Of a stretch of 64,000 bases of DNA, positions 1-8,017 are shown piece after piece. The stretch's first letter is position 1; each line of letters starts with the position of its first letter. Made by a program: the position numbers and the translations under genes. The stretch covers positions 1,860,001 through 1,924,000 of the forward strand of contig NZ_JAOEGC010000001.1 in NCBI RefSeq assembly GCF_031801495.1, in the 5' to 3' direction. A model generated the notes under the pieces. The model saw only the letters and a list, made by a program, of their open reading frames with translations, had not been told where the DNA came from and made no database searches. This DNA is from Agrobacterium tumefaciens_K (GTDB lineage: Bacteria; Pseudomonadota; Alphaproteobacteria; Rhizobiales; Rhizobiaceae).

Positions 1-2
1 TC

Positions 3-1310
3 ATGCGGCTTGAGCGCCTTGCCGAAACGGACAAGCTTGCCAGTGATGCGTTGCTGCTCGGCTGGTACAATATCGGCCAGAAGAAACTGCCCGAGGCCGA
101 AAAATGGTTCCGTCAAGCCAGGGAGGAGGAAGACAGTGCGCCTGCCTCGCAAGGTCTGGCGCTGACGCTGATTGACCGCAACGAACCGCGCGAAGCCGAA
201 GACGTGATGTATAAGTGGCGCGGTTCTTCCGAGGATGCGCGTGCGACCTATCTTGCCGCGACCGCCAATCTGCTGGCGCTGGACCCGCCGGTCGTTCTGT
301 CGCCGGACGTTCTGCAACGCATCGCCACCGAAACCGTGGAGCAGAAGGATGATGCGACCGCGCAGCAGTTCGGCTGGTATTCCCGCGCCTTCCGTCAGAC
401 GCCGCTTGCCCTGCAATGGTTCTCGACGGCGCTTGGCTGGAAGCCGGACGACGAGCCATCCGCCTATGGTCTGGCGTTGAGTTATCACGACATGCGCAAC
501 CTTGCGGCGCTCAGAAACCTGCAGCAGCAATGGGCTGGCCGCTCGCAGCGCATTGCGGATGTCGGCACGGCCCGCATGGTGGATCAGTCCGCTCCCCAGC
601 TTGTGGTTCCGCAGCAGCAGGTCTCCCAGCAGGTACAGGCCCCGATGCAGACTATGGTTCCCGTTAAGACCGCGCCGCAAAACGACGTTGCTGTCACTTA
701 TGCACCCCCTGCTGCCGTTCAGAGCGCGCCCGCACCTGCTCGCAAGCAGGTTCGTGTTGCCTCGCAGGCATCGCGTCCGCGCTCCTGCGCCGTGTATCCG
801 GATCCGCAGCGATTGCCGCCTCAGCAGGCGCTCGATCTCGGCTGGTGCCTGATGGAAGCGAACAGACCGGCCGAAGCACTCAAAGCGTTCGAATCCGCGA
901 TCGCTGGCGGCCAGTCGACGGTTCGTAGCGATGCCGCTTACGGCCAGAGCCTTGCTTATCTGCGCATGGGGCTGACCGACAACGCCGCTGTTTCAGCGAC
1001 GAAGTCGACGCTCGATCATTCCAAGGCTACGGAGCTTCAGGTTGCTATCCTGACGGACCGGGCACTCGCGGCGTTCCAGTCGCGCCGTTATGCGGAGGCG
1101 CTTCTGCTTCTCGACCAGCGCGCGCGTCTTGTCGATGAGCGCAGCGACCTAATGGTCATACGCGGGTATTCCTATCTTGCCATGAACCGCTATGCGGAGG
1201 CATCCCAGATCTTTGAAAGCGTGGCATCGACCGGCAACAAGGACGCTATTCGGGGGCTGGCTGCGGTGCGCGCCGCCAATCCGAGCCGTGGCCCGGCTGG
1301 TGGCGGTTGA
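3..1310 (+). CDS. TPR-repeat protein of the cellulose-synthesis region, C-terminal part (5' end outside window)
   Basis: No start or ribosome binding site is visible at the left edge, so this is probably the C-terminal 435 residues of a longer protein. It has helical TPR-like repeats in two blocks (about residues 1-190 and 265-420), separated by a Gln/Pro/Ala-rich linker (about 190-260). TPR units such as LDLGWCLMEANRPAEALKAF are easy to see. The stop lies 69 bp from the convergent celE gene. TPR proteins of the BcsK type occur in alpha-proteobacterial cellulose operons together with an M20 hydrolase (BcsM) and a GNAT protein (BcsL), and both of those follow here. I therefore infer a BcsK-like accessory role in cellulose assembly or export. 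The sequence alone proves only a TPR protein. Confidence 0.7.
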   Translation: MRLERLAETDKLASDALLLGWYNIGQKKLPEAEKWFRQAREEEDSAPASQGLALTLIDRNEPREAEDVMYKWRGSSEDARATYLAATANLLALDPPVVLSPDVLQRIATETVEQKDDATAQQFGWYSRAFRQTPLALQWFSTALGWKPDDEPSAYGLALSYHDMRNLAALRNLQQQWAGRSQRIADVGTARMVDQSAPQLVVPQQQVSQQVQAPMQTMVPVKTAPQNDVAVTYAPPAAVQSAPAPARKQVRVASQASRPRSCAVYPDPQRLPPQQALDLGWCLMEANRPAEALKAFESAIAGGQSTVRSDAAYGQSLAYLRMGLTDNAAVSATKSTLDHSKATELQVAILTDRALAAFQSRRYAEALLLLDQRARLVDERSDLMVIRGYSYLAMNRYAEASQIFESVASTGNKDAIRGLAAVRAANPSRGPAGGG

Positions 1311-1379
1311 AGCAACTCCGGTGCCGCAATTGCATTGCCCCGGCGCTACCCGTTTTGCTGGAATTGCCTGAAGCCGAAA

Positions 1380-2534
1380 CTATTGCTTGTCCGTCAGGTT
1401 CCGGATCGTGCGCATGAAGATACGTGCGCCGATGCCGATCAGCTCGTCGGGGAAATCATAGTCGGGATTGTGAAGGCTGGCGGAATTGCGGCCCGCGCCG
1501 AGGAAGAACATGGCGGAAGAAGAAACGGAGCGGAAGCGTCCGAAATCCTCCGAGCCACGCATCGGTAATTCTTCCGTGCCGCGGCTGATCTTTTCATCAT
1601 CCAGCGCCCGGATGAGATGGGCGACGGCTTCCGACGCATTTTCGCAATGCAGGAAGATATCGTCGTAAGCCATTTCAAGAGAAAGATTTTCTTTCAATGC
1701 AACGCGGGTGGCAAGTGCCTCGGCGTCGGCACAAAGCTGCGCCATGCGATCGTCCGTCAGGGTGCGCAGCGTCGCCCATATTTCGGCGTCTGCGGGTGCA
1801 ATGCCGAAGGCTGCCTCACCCATCGATGCATGGGTAATCGTGACCATGGAGAAATCCGGCTGCGGTGGATGACCTGAGCCGAGGCCGGTGAGGGCCGGCA
1901 TAAGCTCGGAAATCGCCCGCATCGGAGAAATCCCGTGCTCCGGCATCGAGGCGTGGGCGGTTTTGCCCGAGAGCCTGATCTTGAGCCCTCTCGATGCACA
2001 GTTGACCGGCCCTTCGATCAGGCTGACATGGCCGAGCGGCAGACCCGGCAGATTGTGCAGCGAGAAGGAGAAATCCGGCCGCATTTCGCTGAAACGTGGA
2101 TCGGCCAGAACGGCGGCAGCGCCCGCGCCGGTTTCTTCAGCCGGCTGGAAAAGCAGGATCACCCGGCCGGTTTCCGGCGGGTTGCGGGACAGGCCAAGGG
2201 CCAGTGCAGTGAGAATTGTCGAATGCCCGTCATGGCCGCACAGATGGCCGCGACCACTGATGGTGGAGGTGTATGCGACCCCGGTTTTCTCTTCGATCGG
2301 CAAGGCATCCAGTTCGGACCGGATGAGGATTGAGGGACCCTCCCTGCCGCTTTCATAGACCGCCGCCACGCCATGACCGCCAAGGGCGGTGAGAACCCGA
2401 TCCGGTTTTGCCCTCTCCAGAAAACGCTGTATTCGTTGCGCCGTTTCCTTCTCTTCGCCGGAAATTTCAGGATAGCGGTGCAGTTCGCGACGCAGATCCA
2501 CGAGATCGATCAGGTCCTTGTTGGTCAAAAACAT
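1380..2534 (-). CDS. celE: M20-family zinc amidohydrolase, cellulose-associated (CelE/BcsM type)
   Basis: A 384-residue cytoplasmic metallohydrolase of the M20/amidohydrolase family (N-acyl-amino-acid and hippurate hydrolase type). Metal-site motifs are present: a CGHDGH segment (C99, H101, D102, H104), QPAEE (E133/E134) and a later FSLHN histidine. The family removes acyl groups from N-acylated amino acids. In cellulose operons it is called BcsM, and its substrate is not established. It lies 78 bp downstream of the GNAT/TPR gene on the same strand, matching the two-gene celD-celE transcription unit described for Agrobacterium, which runs toward the cel synthase genes. The family is clear; the CelE name rests on gene order and memory of the Agrobacterium locus. 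Confidence 0.75.
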   Translation of the reverse strand: MFLTNKDLIDLVDLRRELHRYPEISGEEKETAQRIQRFLERAKPDRVLTALGGHGVAAVYESGREGPSILIRSELDALPIEEKTGVAYTSTISGRGHLCGHDGHSTILTALALGLSRNPPETGRVILLFQPAEETGAGAAAVLADPRFSEMRPDFSFSLHNLPGLPLGHVSLIEGPVNCASRGLKIRLSGKTAHASMPEHGISPMRAISELMPALTGLGSGHPPQPDFSMVTITHASMGEAAFGIAPADAEIWATLRTLTDDRMAQLCADAEALATRVALKENLSLEMAYDDIFLHCENASEAVAHLIRALDDEKISRGTEELPMRGSEDFGRFRSVSSSAMFFLGAGRNSASLHNPDYDFPDELIGIGARIFMRTIRNLTDKQ

Positions 2535-2612
2535 CAGAATGCCTTGCGGGTTTCCAGAAGATCAAAGCAGCGTTCATGCGCCGCGTTTTCCGGACCTTAC
2601 AGGGCATTTTTC

Positions 2613-4259
2613 TCAATGCAAAATCTTTGGTGCCTGCCAGCGCTTGCCGGATCGTTTCGGCTTTTCCGTCATCGCGATAAGCTCTGCTGGAACCGGGGTG
2701 GCCGTCTGGCTGATATCCAGACGGGCCAGAGCGGCGCGGGCCTTTTCCGCATATTCGAGATTGGCCGCATCGTCCGAGTGGTAATGCTGGAGCCGGTCAA
2801 GGATTTCAGCGCCCTCAACCTTTCTTCCAGCGGCAATCAGGGCGACGGCGCATTTGTAAAGCGCCTCACGATGGAAGGGTGCGCGGTTGATGACCTGCCG
2901 GAAGGCTTCCGCCGCCTCGTTGTAATGGCTCTGCGCGAGCCGCGTCTCGCCGATCCGAAGCCATAGCATGACTGGATCGTCGCTGCTTGCCAGAAGCGAC
3001 AGGAAGGCGATTTCGGCTCCCCGGAAATCGCATCGGTCGAACATCAGTTTTGCAAGACCGAACTGTGCCCCACCATGGTCGGGAGCGGCCTGGACGACCT
3101 GGGAGAAGGCGATGTTGGCCTTGGCCCTGGCGCCGGATTTGTAGAGCCGCAAGGCTTCCTCGTAGACGAAGCGTATGCTGCGCGGATGCAGCCGGTCGCC
3201 GAGGTTTTCACCTGACCTCGTGCGGAAATGGGTGCACGACAGCTGGCGCTCCTGCGGGCCAAAGAAATATTTGTACGGTTCGTTTCCGCGCAGGAAGTCA
3301 TAGGTCTTGAGGCCGTTCTCGATGGCGCGGCGAATGCAGTGGCCATGCAGCACAAGACCAGGCGAAGGCGTCTTCCACTCCTCGTCACGGCCGGTGATGT
3401 AGAACAGCACCGCGAGCTTTTGCCGGTCGATGATATTGGCGAGCGCGCCGAGCGGCCGCTCACCGAACCAGAGCACGGGTACCTCGAGATTGCCTCGATG
3501 GAAGCAATCCATCAGCATCTGCCGGGTCGCCCCGATGAGAAGGTCGGTACGCTCCTTGCCCTTGTATGGCGCCCAGCGGATCCGCCAGAAGTGAAACAGG
3601 ATATCCAGATCGCGTTTGATGGTTTCCTTCGTTGCGAAGGTGATGCTGTATTCGTCATCGCCTTCGATCTTTCTGAGAAACCGCCGCAGCTTCTGGCGCG
3701 TCTGGCTGCTCATGCTGGTGTCGAGATAGGTGTCGAAGTTATCCGGCAGGGTGACGACGGGGCAGATGCTGTTGTCGATGTTGTAGGCGTTCGTCGGCGT
3801 GCTGTCGCGAAACATGACGAGTGGCCCCTGAAGCGCTTGGATCATCGCCTGTCGCCGTTCCGGCGGACCGGGGATGTAATCGAGTTTCAGGTCCGTCCAG
3901 TTCTGCTGTTTAAGGTAGGAGCAGAAACCGGCAACGGCGTGATCCTCGTATTCCGGCAGGGTGATGAAACCGGCATAATCCGCCGCCGCATTTCCCGCCA
4001 TGACGATGGTGTCGTGATATCGGCCCGTTTTATTGTCGGGTTCAGTCAGTACACGCAGCGGCATGAAGGCCACGTACGGCGATCCTTCCGGTCGCTCTCG
4101 CAGCGCCAGAACGAACCAGCGCTTGCGGCGCAGCATGTAGTCTTCCAGCCAGTACCAGGAGAGAAAATGCTGGGCATGAGGGTCCGCCATGAACACCTGG
4201 TCCCAGTTTTCCCGAATTGCGTTAAAACCGCTCTCGGTATCGATGATGTCGATGCGCAC
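2613..4259 (-). CDS. celD: GNAT acyltransferase with C-terminal TPR repeats (CelD/BcsL type)
   Basis: A 548-residue protein. I chose the GTG at 4259 because a GGGAGGGG ribosome binding site lies just before it; an upstream TTG at 4277 has none. Residues about 15-330 resemble the double-GNAT fold of BcsL/CelD cellulose acyltransferases, with core segments RRFLRKIE, ILFHFWRIRW and LRGNEPYKYFFG. Residues about 350-510 hold TPR-like repeats (GGAQFGLAKLMFDR, EAAEAFRQVINRAPFHREALY). In Agrobacterium celD is needed for cellulose fibril synthesis; the acyl acceptor is not established as far as I know. It is the first gene of the celD-celE unit. The GNAT-TPR fusion is worth noting because the preceding TPR protein is a separate polypeptide. 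Confidence 0.75.
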   Translation of the reverse strand: MRIDIIDTESGFNAIRENWDQVFMADPHAQHFLSWYWLEDYMLRRKRWFVLALRERPEGSPYVAFMPLRVLTEPDNKTGRYHDTIVMAGNAAADYAGFITLPEYEDHAVAGFCSYLKQQNWTDLKLDYIPGPPERRQAMIQALQGPLVMFRDSTPTNAYNIDNSICPVVTLPDNFDTYLDTSMSSQTRQKLRRFLRKIEGDDEYSITFATKETIKRDLDILFHFWRIRWAPYKGKERTDLLIGATRQMLMDCFHRGNLEVPVLWFGERPLGALANIIDRQKLAVLFYITGRDEEWKTPSPGLVLHGHCIRRAIENGLKTYDFLRGNEPYKYFFGPQERQLSCTHFRTRSGENLGDRLHPRSIRFVYEEALRLYKSGARAKANIAFSQVVQAAPDHGGAQFGLAKLMFDRCDFRGAEIAFLSLLASSDDPVMLWLRIGETRLAQSHYNEAAEAFRQVINRAPFHREALYKCAVALIAAGRKVEGAEILDRLQHYHSDDAANLEYAEKARAALARLDISQTATPVPAELIAMTEKPKRSGKRWQAPKILH

Positions 4260-4488
4260 TGTCCCCTCCCAATACAAGTGACAAAATCGGGCGACCCCAT
4301 TCTATGAACAAACGGCGAGCCTCAAATATTCCCTTCGGATGAAAGCGGGACATCAAATGGGATTAGCCCGTCATCTGCGCGCAGTTTGTGCCGCCGGAAT
4401 AAAAACCTCTTGTCAGCCGTCTTCGAGGCTCTAACATGACGTGCGAATGCCGGTTCTGATGGAGCCGCGTGGCACAGGAGTTCTCGAA

Positions 4489-5223
4489 ATGGCTGTTCCC
4501 TATATGCTTCTGACCGGCGCCAGCCGGGGAATAGGACACGCCACCGTCAAGCTGTTCCAGGAAAAGGGTTGGCGCATCCTGACCGTCTCGCGGCAGCCCT
4601 TTTCGGAGGAATGCCGCTGGCCCGCGGCGCGTGAAAGCCACATTCAGGCGGATCTCGAAGATATCTCCGCAATCGACGATCTCGCCGCTCAGGTTCGCGC
4701 GCGCCTGCCGGACGGCAAGCTTGCGGCTCTGGTCAACAATGCCGGGATTTCACCGAAGGGTGAGGGTGGAAGCCGTCTCGGCGTCATGGCGACGACAGCT
4801 GACATCTGGACGCGCGTGCTGAACGTCAATGTCGTCTCGACGGCGCTTCTGGCGCGCGCGCTGTTGCCGGAACTGGAAGCGGCGAGAGGCTCCATCGTTA
4901 ATGTCACCTCCATCGTCGGCTCACGGGTGCACCCCTTTGCAGGGGTCGCCTATGCCACATCGAAGGCAGCGCTCGCCGCACTGACTCGGGAACTGGCGCA
5001 TGAGTTCGGTCCGCGCGGCGTGCGCGCCAACGCGATTGCGCCGGGCGAAATCGACACTGCGATCCTCTCGCCCGGTACCGCGGAGCTGGTCGAGGCGCAG
5101 GTGCCTATGGGACGGCTCGGTACGACGGCGGAGGTTGCCCAGACCATCTATTTCCTGTGTTCGGAGCAGTCGAGCTACATCAACGGTGCCGAAATCCACA
5201 TCAATGGCGGCCAGCACGTCTGA
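4489..5223 (+). CDS. Short-chain dehydrogenase/reductase (SDR)
   Basis: A 244-residue classical SDR. The ATG at 4489 is preceded by AGGAG at 4476-4480, so the upstream GTG at 4441 is rejected. Motifs: TGASRGIG nucleotide-binding turn at residues 9-16, NNAG in the core, a serine in NVTSIVGS, and the YATSK catalytic Tyr/Lys. A C-terminal PMGRLGTTAEVAQ segment and a final ING(G) motif are typical of FabG-like enzymes. It should be an NAD(P)-dependent alcohol/carbonyl oxidoreductase. It is followed after 45 bp by a class III aminotransferase, which suggests paired amine/alcohol chemistry in one pathway. The substrate cannot be read from the sequence. Confidence 0.88.
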   Translation: MAVPYMLLTGASRGIGHATVKLFQEKGWRILTVSRQPFSEECRWPAARESHIQADLEDISAIDDLAAQVRARLPDGKLAALVNNAGISPKGEGGSRLGVMATTADIWTRVLNVNVVSTALLARALLPELEAARGSIVNVTSIVGSRVHPFAGVAYATSKAALAALTRELAHEFGPRGVRANAIAPGEIDTAILSPGTAELVEAQVPMGRLGTTAEVAQTIYFLCSEQSSYINGAEIHINGGQHV

Positions 5224-5268
5224 CGTCCGCTCTCCATGGTTCATTCAAGCGAAACGGAGCTTTTACCG

Positions 5269-6621
5269 ATGACAATCCTGCCGAATTCCGTCGAAGGGCG
5301 CGATATCGCCTACCAGATGCATCCGAACGTCAATCTGCGGAAATTCGAAAAAACCGGCGGGCTTGTCATCGAAAGCGGTGAAGGCATCTACGTTACCGAC
5401 AGCAGCGGCAAACGTTATATCGAGGCGATGGCGGGCCTGTGGTCCGTCGCGCTCGGTTTCGGCGAACAGCGGCTGGTGGACGCGGCAACCAGGCAGATGC
5501 AGAAACTGCCCTACTACCATACCTTCTCCTACAAGACGCACGGTCCGTCCGTCGATCTGGCGGAAATGCTGATAAAGATTGCGCCCGTTCCCATGTCGAA
5601 GGTGCACTTTACCTCCTCAGGTTCCGAGGCGAACGATCTGGTCGCCAAGATGGTGTGGTACCGTGCCAATGCGCTCGGCAAGAAGACCAAAAAGAAGATC
5701 ATCGGCCGCATCAAGGGCTACCATGGCGTGACGATTGCCTCGGCCTCGATCACCGGCCTGCCGCGCAACCATGAGAGCTTCGACCTGCCGCTGGACCGGA
5801 TGATCCACACGGCCTGCCCCTCCTATGTGCATTTCGGCAAGGACGGGGAAAGTGAGGCAGAGTTCACAGCCAGGATACTGAAGGAGCTGGAAGACCTGAT
5901 TCTCTCGGAAGGCCCGGAGAATGTCGCCGCTTTCTGGGGTGAGCCTGTGATGGGCGCTGGCGGTGTTCTCCTGCCGCCGGAGGGCTACTGGGCGGGTGTG
6001 CAGGCGATCCTGAAGAAATACGACATTCTTCTAGTGGTGGATGAGGTGATCTGCGGCTTCGGCCGAACGGGCAAGATGTTCGCCTGCGAAACCTATGGCA
6101 TCAAGCCGGATGTGCTGGTGGTTTCCAAGCAGATATCCTCGTCCTACATGCCGCTTTCGGCCATCATCATGAACGACAGTTTCTACCAGCCGATCGCCGA
6201 CGAGTCTGATCGTATCGGCTCCTTCGGCCATGGCTATACGGCATCCGGTCATCCGGTCGCGACGGCGGTGGGGCTCGAAAATCTGAAGATCATTCAGGAA
6301 CGTGATCTTGTGGGCAACGTCGCCCGGCTCGAGGCGAAATTCCTCGAGCATCTGAAGGTTCTCGCCGATCATCCGCTGGTGCATTCCTCGCGCGGCGTCG
6401 GCCTTCTCGGCGCACTGGAAATCAAGCCATGGGAAGGAACGAAGCCGGGCGATACGACGCTGGCCATCGCCGCGGCCATCGAAGAGGAAGGCGTCATCAC
6501 CCGACCCATCGGCGAGGCCATCTGCTTCTGCCCGCCCATCATCATCACGGCCGAGCAGCTCGATGAACTGTTTGCAGGCGTCAAGCGCGGTCTGGACAAG
6601 GTTGCCGCTGCGCGCGGCTGA
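5269..6621 (+). CDS. Class III PLP-dependent aminotransferase (omega-transaminase type)
   Basis: A 450-residue PLP enzyme. The start at 5269 follows GAAACGGAG at 5251-5259; the in-frame ATG at 5236 lacks such a site. Class III hallmarks are FTSSGSEANDLVAK (cofactor phosphate), the PLP aspartate in LLVVDEVICGFGRTGK, and the Schiff-base lysine in VLVVSKQISSSYMP. GSFGHGYTASGHP follows. The sequence belongs to the broad omega-amino acid/amine:pyruvate group. Its position between an SDR and a peptide-type ABC importer with a gamma-glutamyltransferase-like enzyme suggests removal of a terminal amino group from an imported amine or amino acid. The exact amino donor is unknown. A GC-rich terminator follows at 6638-6665. 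Confidence 0.88.
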   Translation: MTILPNSVEGRDIAYQMHPNVNLRKFEKTGGLVIESGEGIYVTDSSGKRYIEAMAGLWSVALGFGEQRLVDAATRQMQKLPYYHTFSYKTHGPSVDLAEMLIKIAPVPMSKVHFTSSGSEANDLVAKMVWYRANALGKKTKKKIIGRIKGYHGVTIASASITGLPRNHESFDLPLDRMIHTACPSYVHFGKDGESEAEFTARILKELEDLILSEGPENVAAFWGEPVMGAGGVLLPPEGYWAGVQAILKKYDILLVVDEVICGFGRTGKMFACETYGIKPDVLVVSKQISSSYMPLSAIIMNDSFYQPIADESDRIGSFGHGYTASGHPVATAVGLENLKIIQERDLVGNVARLEAKFLEHLKVLADHPLVHSSRGVGLLGALEIKPWEGTKPGDTTLAIAAAIEEEGVITRPIGEAICFCPPIIITAEQLDELFAGVKRGLDKVAAARG

Positions 6622-6637
6622 CGGTCCCGCTTATATT

Positions 6638-6665
6638 CCCGGCCGGGTGATCCGGCCGGGCTTTT
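6638..6665 (+). terminator. Rho-independent terminator after the aminotransferase gene
   Basis: Perfect 8-bp stem CCCGGCCG (6638-6645) and CGGCCGGG (6653-6660) with a 7-nt loop, followed by CTTTT. It sits 16 bp after the aminotransferase stop and next to the 3' end of the broken EamA gene on the other strand. Confidence 0.8.
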
Positions 6666-6988
6666 ATGCCCTGTAGGCGACCAGCACCGCGCCGCAGGCG
6701 ATCAGCACGATGCCGAGCCAGTTCGGCAACGATAGCCTTTCTCCCGGAAACATCACAGCGAACACCGCAACGAACACGACGCTGAGCTTGTCGATGGGCG
6801 CAACCCGTGCCGCGTCGCCGATCTTCAGCGCGCGGAAATAACATATCCACGATGCGCCGGTCGCAAGGCCGGAAAGCACGAGGAAGATCCACGTTTTCGA
6901 CGCCGATCTTTGCGAAAATGGCCGTTAGCGCCGCAAACGCTGCAGATAACAGCGCCCAGAATTGCCAGGAAAGAACGAGATTTTTTAC
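6664..6988 (-). pseudogene. Broken EamA/DMT-family transporter with internal deletion
   Basis: Two parts of one small EamA (drug/metabolite transporter) protein lie in different frames. The N-terminal part reads SWQFWALLSAAFAALTAIFA and on to KIGVENV (minus strand, about 6970 down to 6900). The C-terminal part reads WIFLVLSGLATGASWICYF through APIDKLSVV to the end (stop at 6664). At about 6893-6900 the reading jumps from GVENV straight to WIFLVLSG. In intact single-domain relatives of about 140 residues, the second membrane segment lies between these two motifs. The simplest reading is a deletion of roughly 35-45 codons that also shifted the frame. No ATG/GTG/TTG is seen at the expected start; the codon before KNLVLS is GTA. 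The C-terminal 71 residues could be started from a GTG at 6879 but would be a half transporter. Confidence 0.75.
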
Positions 6989-7159
6989 GCGGGCTTCTCC
7001 GCCACGAGGATGTGTCAACGGATTGGCATCCGTCACAGAAAACAGCAAGCCGAAGACTTCCGCGTGAGCTGCAATGTCTGGCCGTAGTTTGTGGAAATGC
7101 ACAAAAATCGCTCATGACGCAATTATGTGCTTGACGGCTGCTGGGATTCAGATTTCATT

Positions 7160-7180
7160 GAACCAATATCAAATTGGTTC
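7160..7180. promoter_or_regulatory. Palindrome, probable operator of the following GntR regulator
   Basis: Perfect 8-bp inverted repeat GAACCAAT (7160-7167) and ATTGGTTC (7173-7180) around a 5-bp spacer. The right arm also starts a second imperfect palindrome, ATTGGT-TCGG-ACCATT (7173-7188), similar to FadR-subfamily boxes. It lies just before, or inside, the 5' end of the GntR gene and fits autoregulation. Binding is inferred. Confidence 0.55.
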
Positions 7181-7186
7181 GGACCA

Positions 7187-7930
7187 TTGAGCGAAACTTC
7201 GGCAATCGATCGATCTGAAAATTCCAACTACGCGCTGGAACGCCTGCGTGAACTGATTGCCGTCAGCGCCTTTGGGCGTGACGGCAAGCTGCCGACCGAA
7301 AGAACGCTTTCGGAGCGTCTTGGTGTCGGAAGGCGTGAAATTCGCCGCGCTTTCGAGGTTCTGGAGGCTGAAGGGCTGATCTGGCGCAAGCAGGGAGCCG
7401 GCACGTTTCTGGGACAACGACCGGATAGCTGGAGCGACCACGCAGCCAGCCTGGTGGCTGGAACCAATTTCATGGAAATCATGGAGGTTCGCCTGCGGCT
7501 GGAACCGCAGCTGGCGCAGCTCGCCGCGATGCGGGCCAAGCCCGCTGACATTACGCGCATGCGTGAAACCTGCGCCAAGATCTACGAGCGGACCGACGCC
7601 GACTGGCGCGAGCTGTGGGACGGCTCGCTCCATCGGCTGATCGCCCAGAGTGCGGGCAACCAGCTTTTTTTGTCGCTTTTCGATGTCGTGAACCGTGTGC
7701 GCCAGGATCCACTCTGGCAGGCGGTGCGTGAACGGGCGCGTCGCGCCGACCGTACGCTGAAGGAGAGCCGCGACCAGCATGCCGAGATCATCGACGCCAT
7801 TGCCGCGCATGACCCCGGCAAGGCGGGCGAGGCGATGCGCAACCACCTTCTGACATTGCAGGAACGGCTTATCCGCCAGACCTCTATGGACCATCTCGAT
7901 CAGCCATCCGAGGCCGAAGGAGAGGCGTAA
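7187..7930 (+). CDS. GntR-family regulator, FadR/FCD subfamily
   Basis: A 247-residue regulator if started at TTG 7187. A GTG at 7127 would add 20 residues, but those codons cover the palindrome at 7160-7180 and look non-coding. The N-terminal winged helix is clear (GKLPTERTLSERLGVGRREIRRAF then EGLIWRKQGAGTFLG, split by VLEA). A helical FCD ligand-binding domain follows with the conserved DxxxH-like pattern (DGSLHRLIAQSAGN) and a late histidine in MRNHLLTLQERL. It lies directly upstream of the dipeptide-type ABC operon on the same strand and probably controls it and/or the SDR-aminotransferase pair. The effector is unknown. Confidence 0.85.
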   Translation: MSETSAIDRSENSNYALERLRELIAVSAFGRDGKLPTERTLSERLGVGRREIRRAFEVLEAEGLIWRKQGAGTFLGQRPDSWSDHAASLVAGTNFMEIMEVRLRLEPQLAQLAAMRAKPADITRMRETCAKIYERTDADWRELWDGSLHRLIAQSAGNQLFLSLFDVVNRVRQDPLWQAVRERARRADRTLKESRDQHAEIIDAIAAHDPGKAGEAMRNHLLTLQERLIRQTSMDHLDQPSEAEGEA

Positions 7931-8017
7931 GGGAAAACGACGACGGGCATTTTGCCCGCAACAGCAAGAACCGGAAAACCGGCGGCTTCTACAGAAAATC
8001 ACCAGAGGACGAACGAT

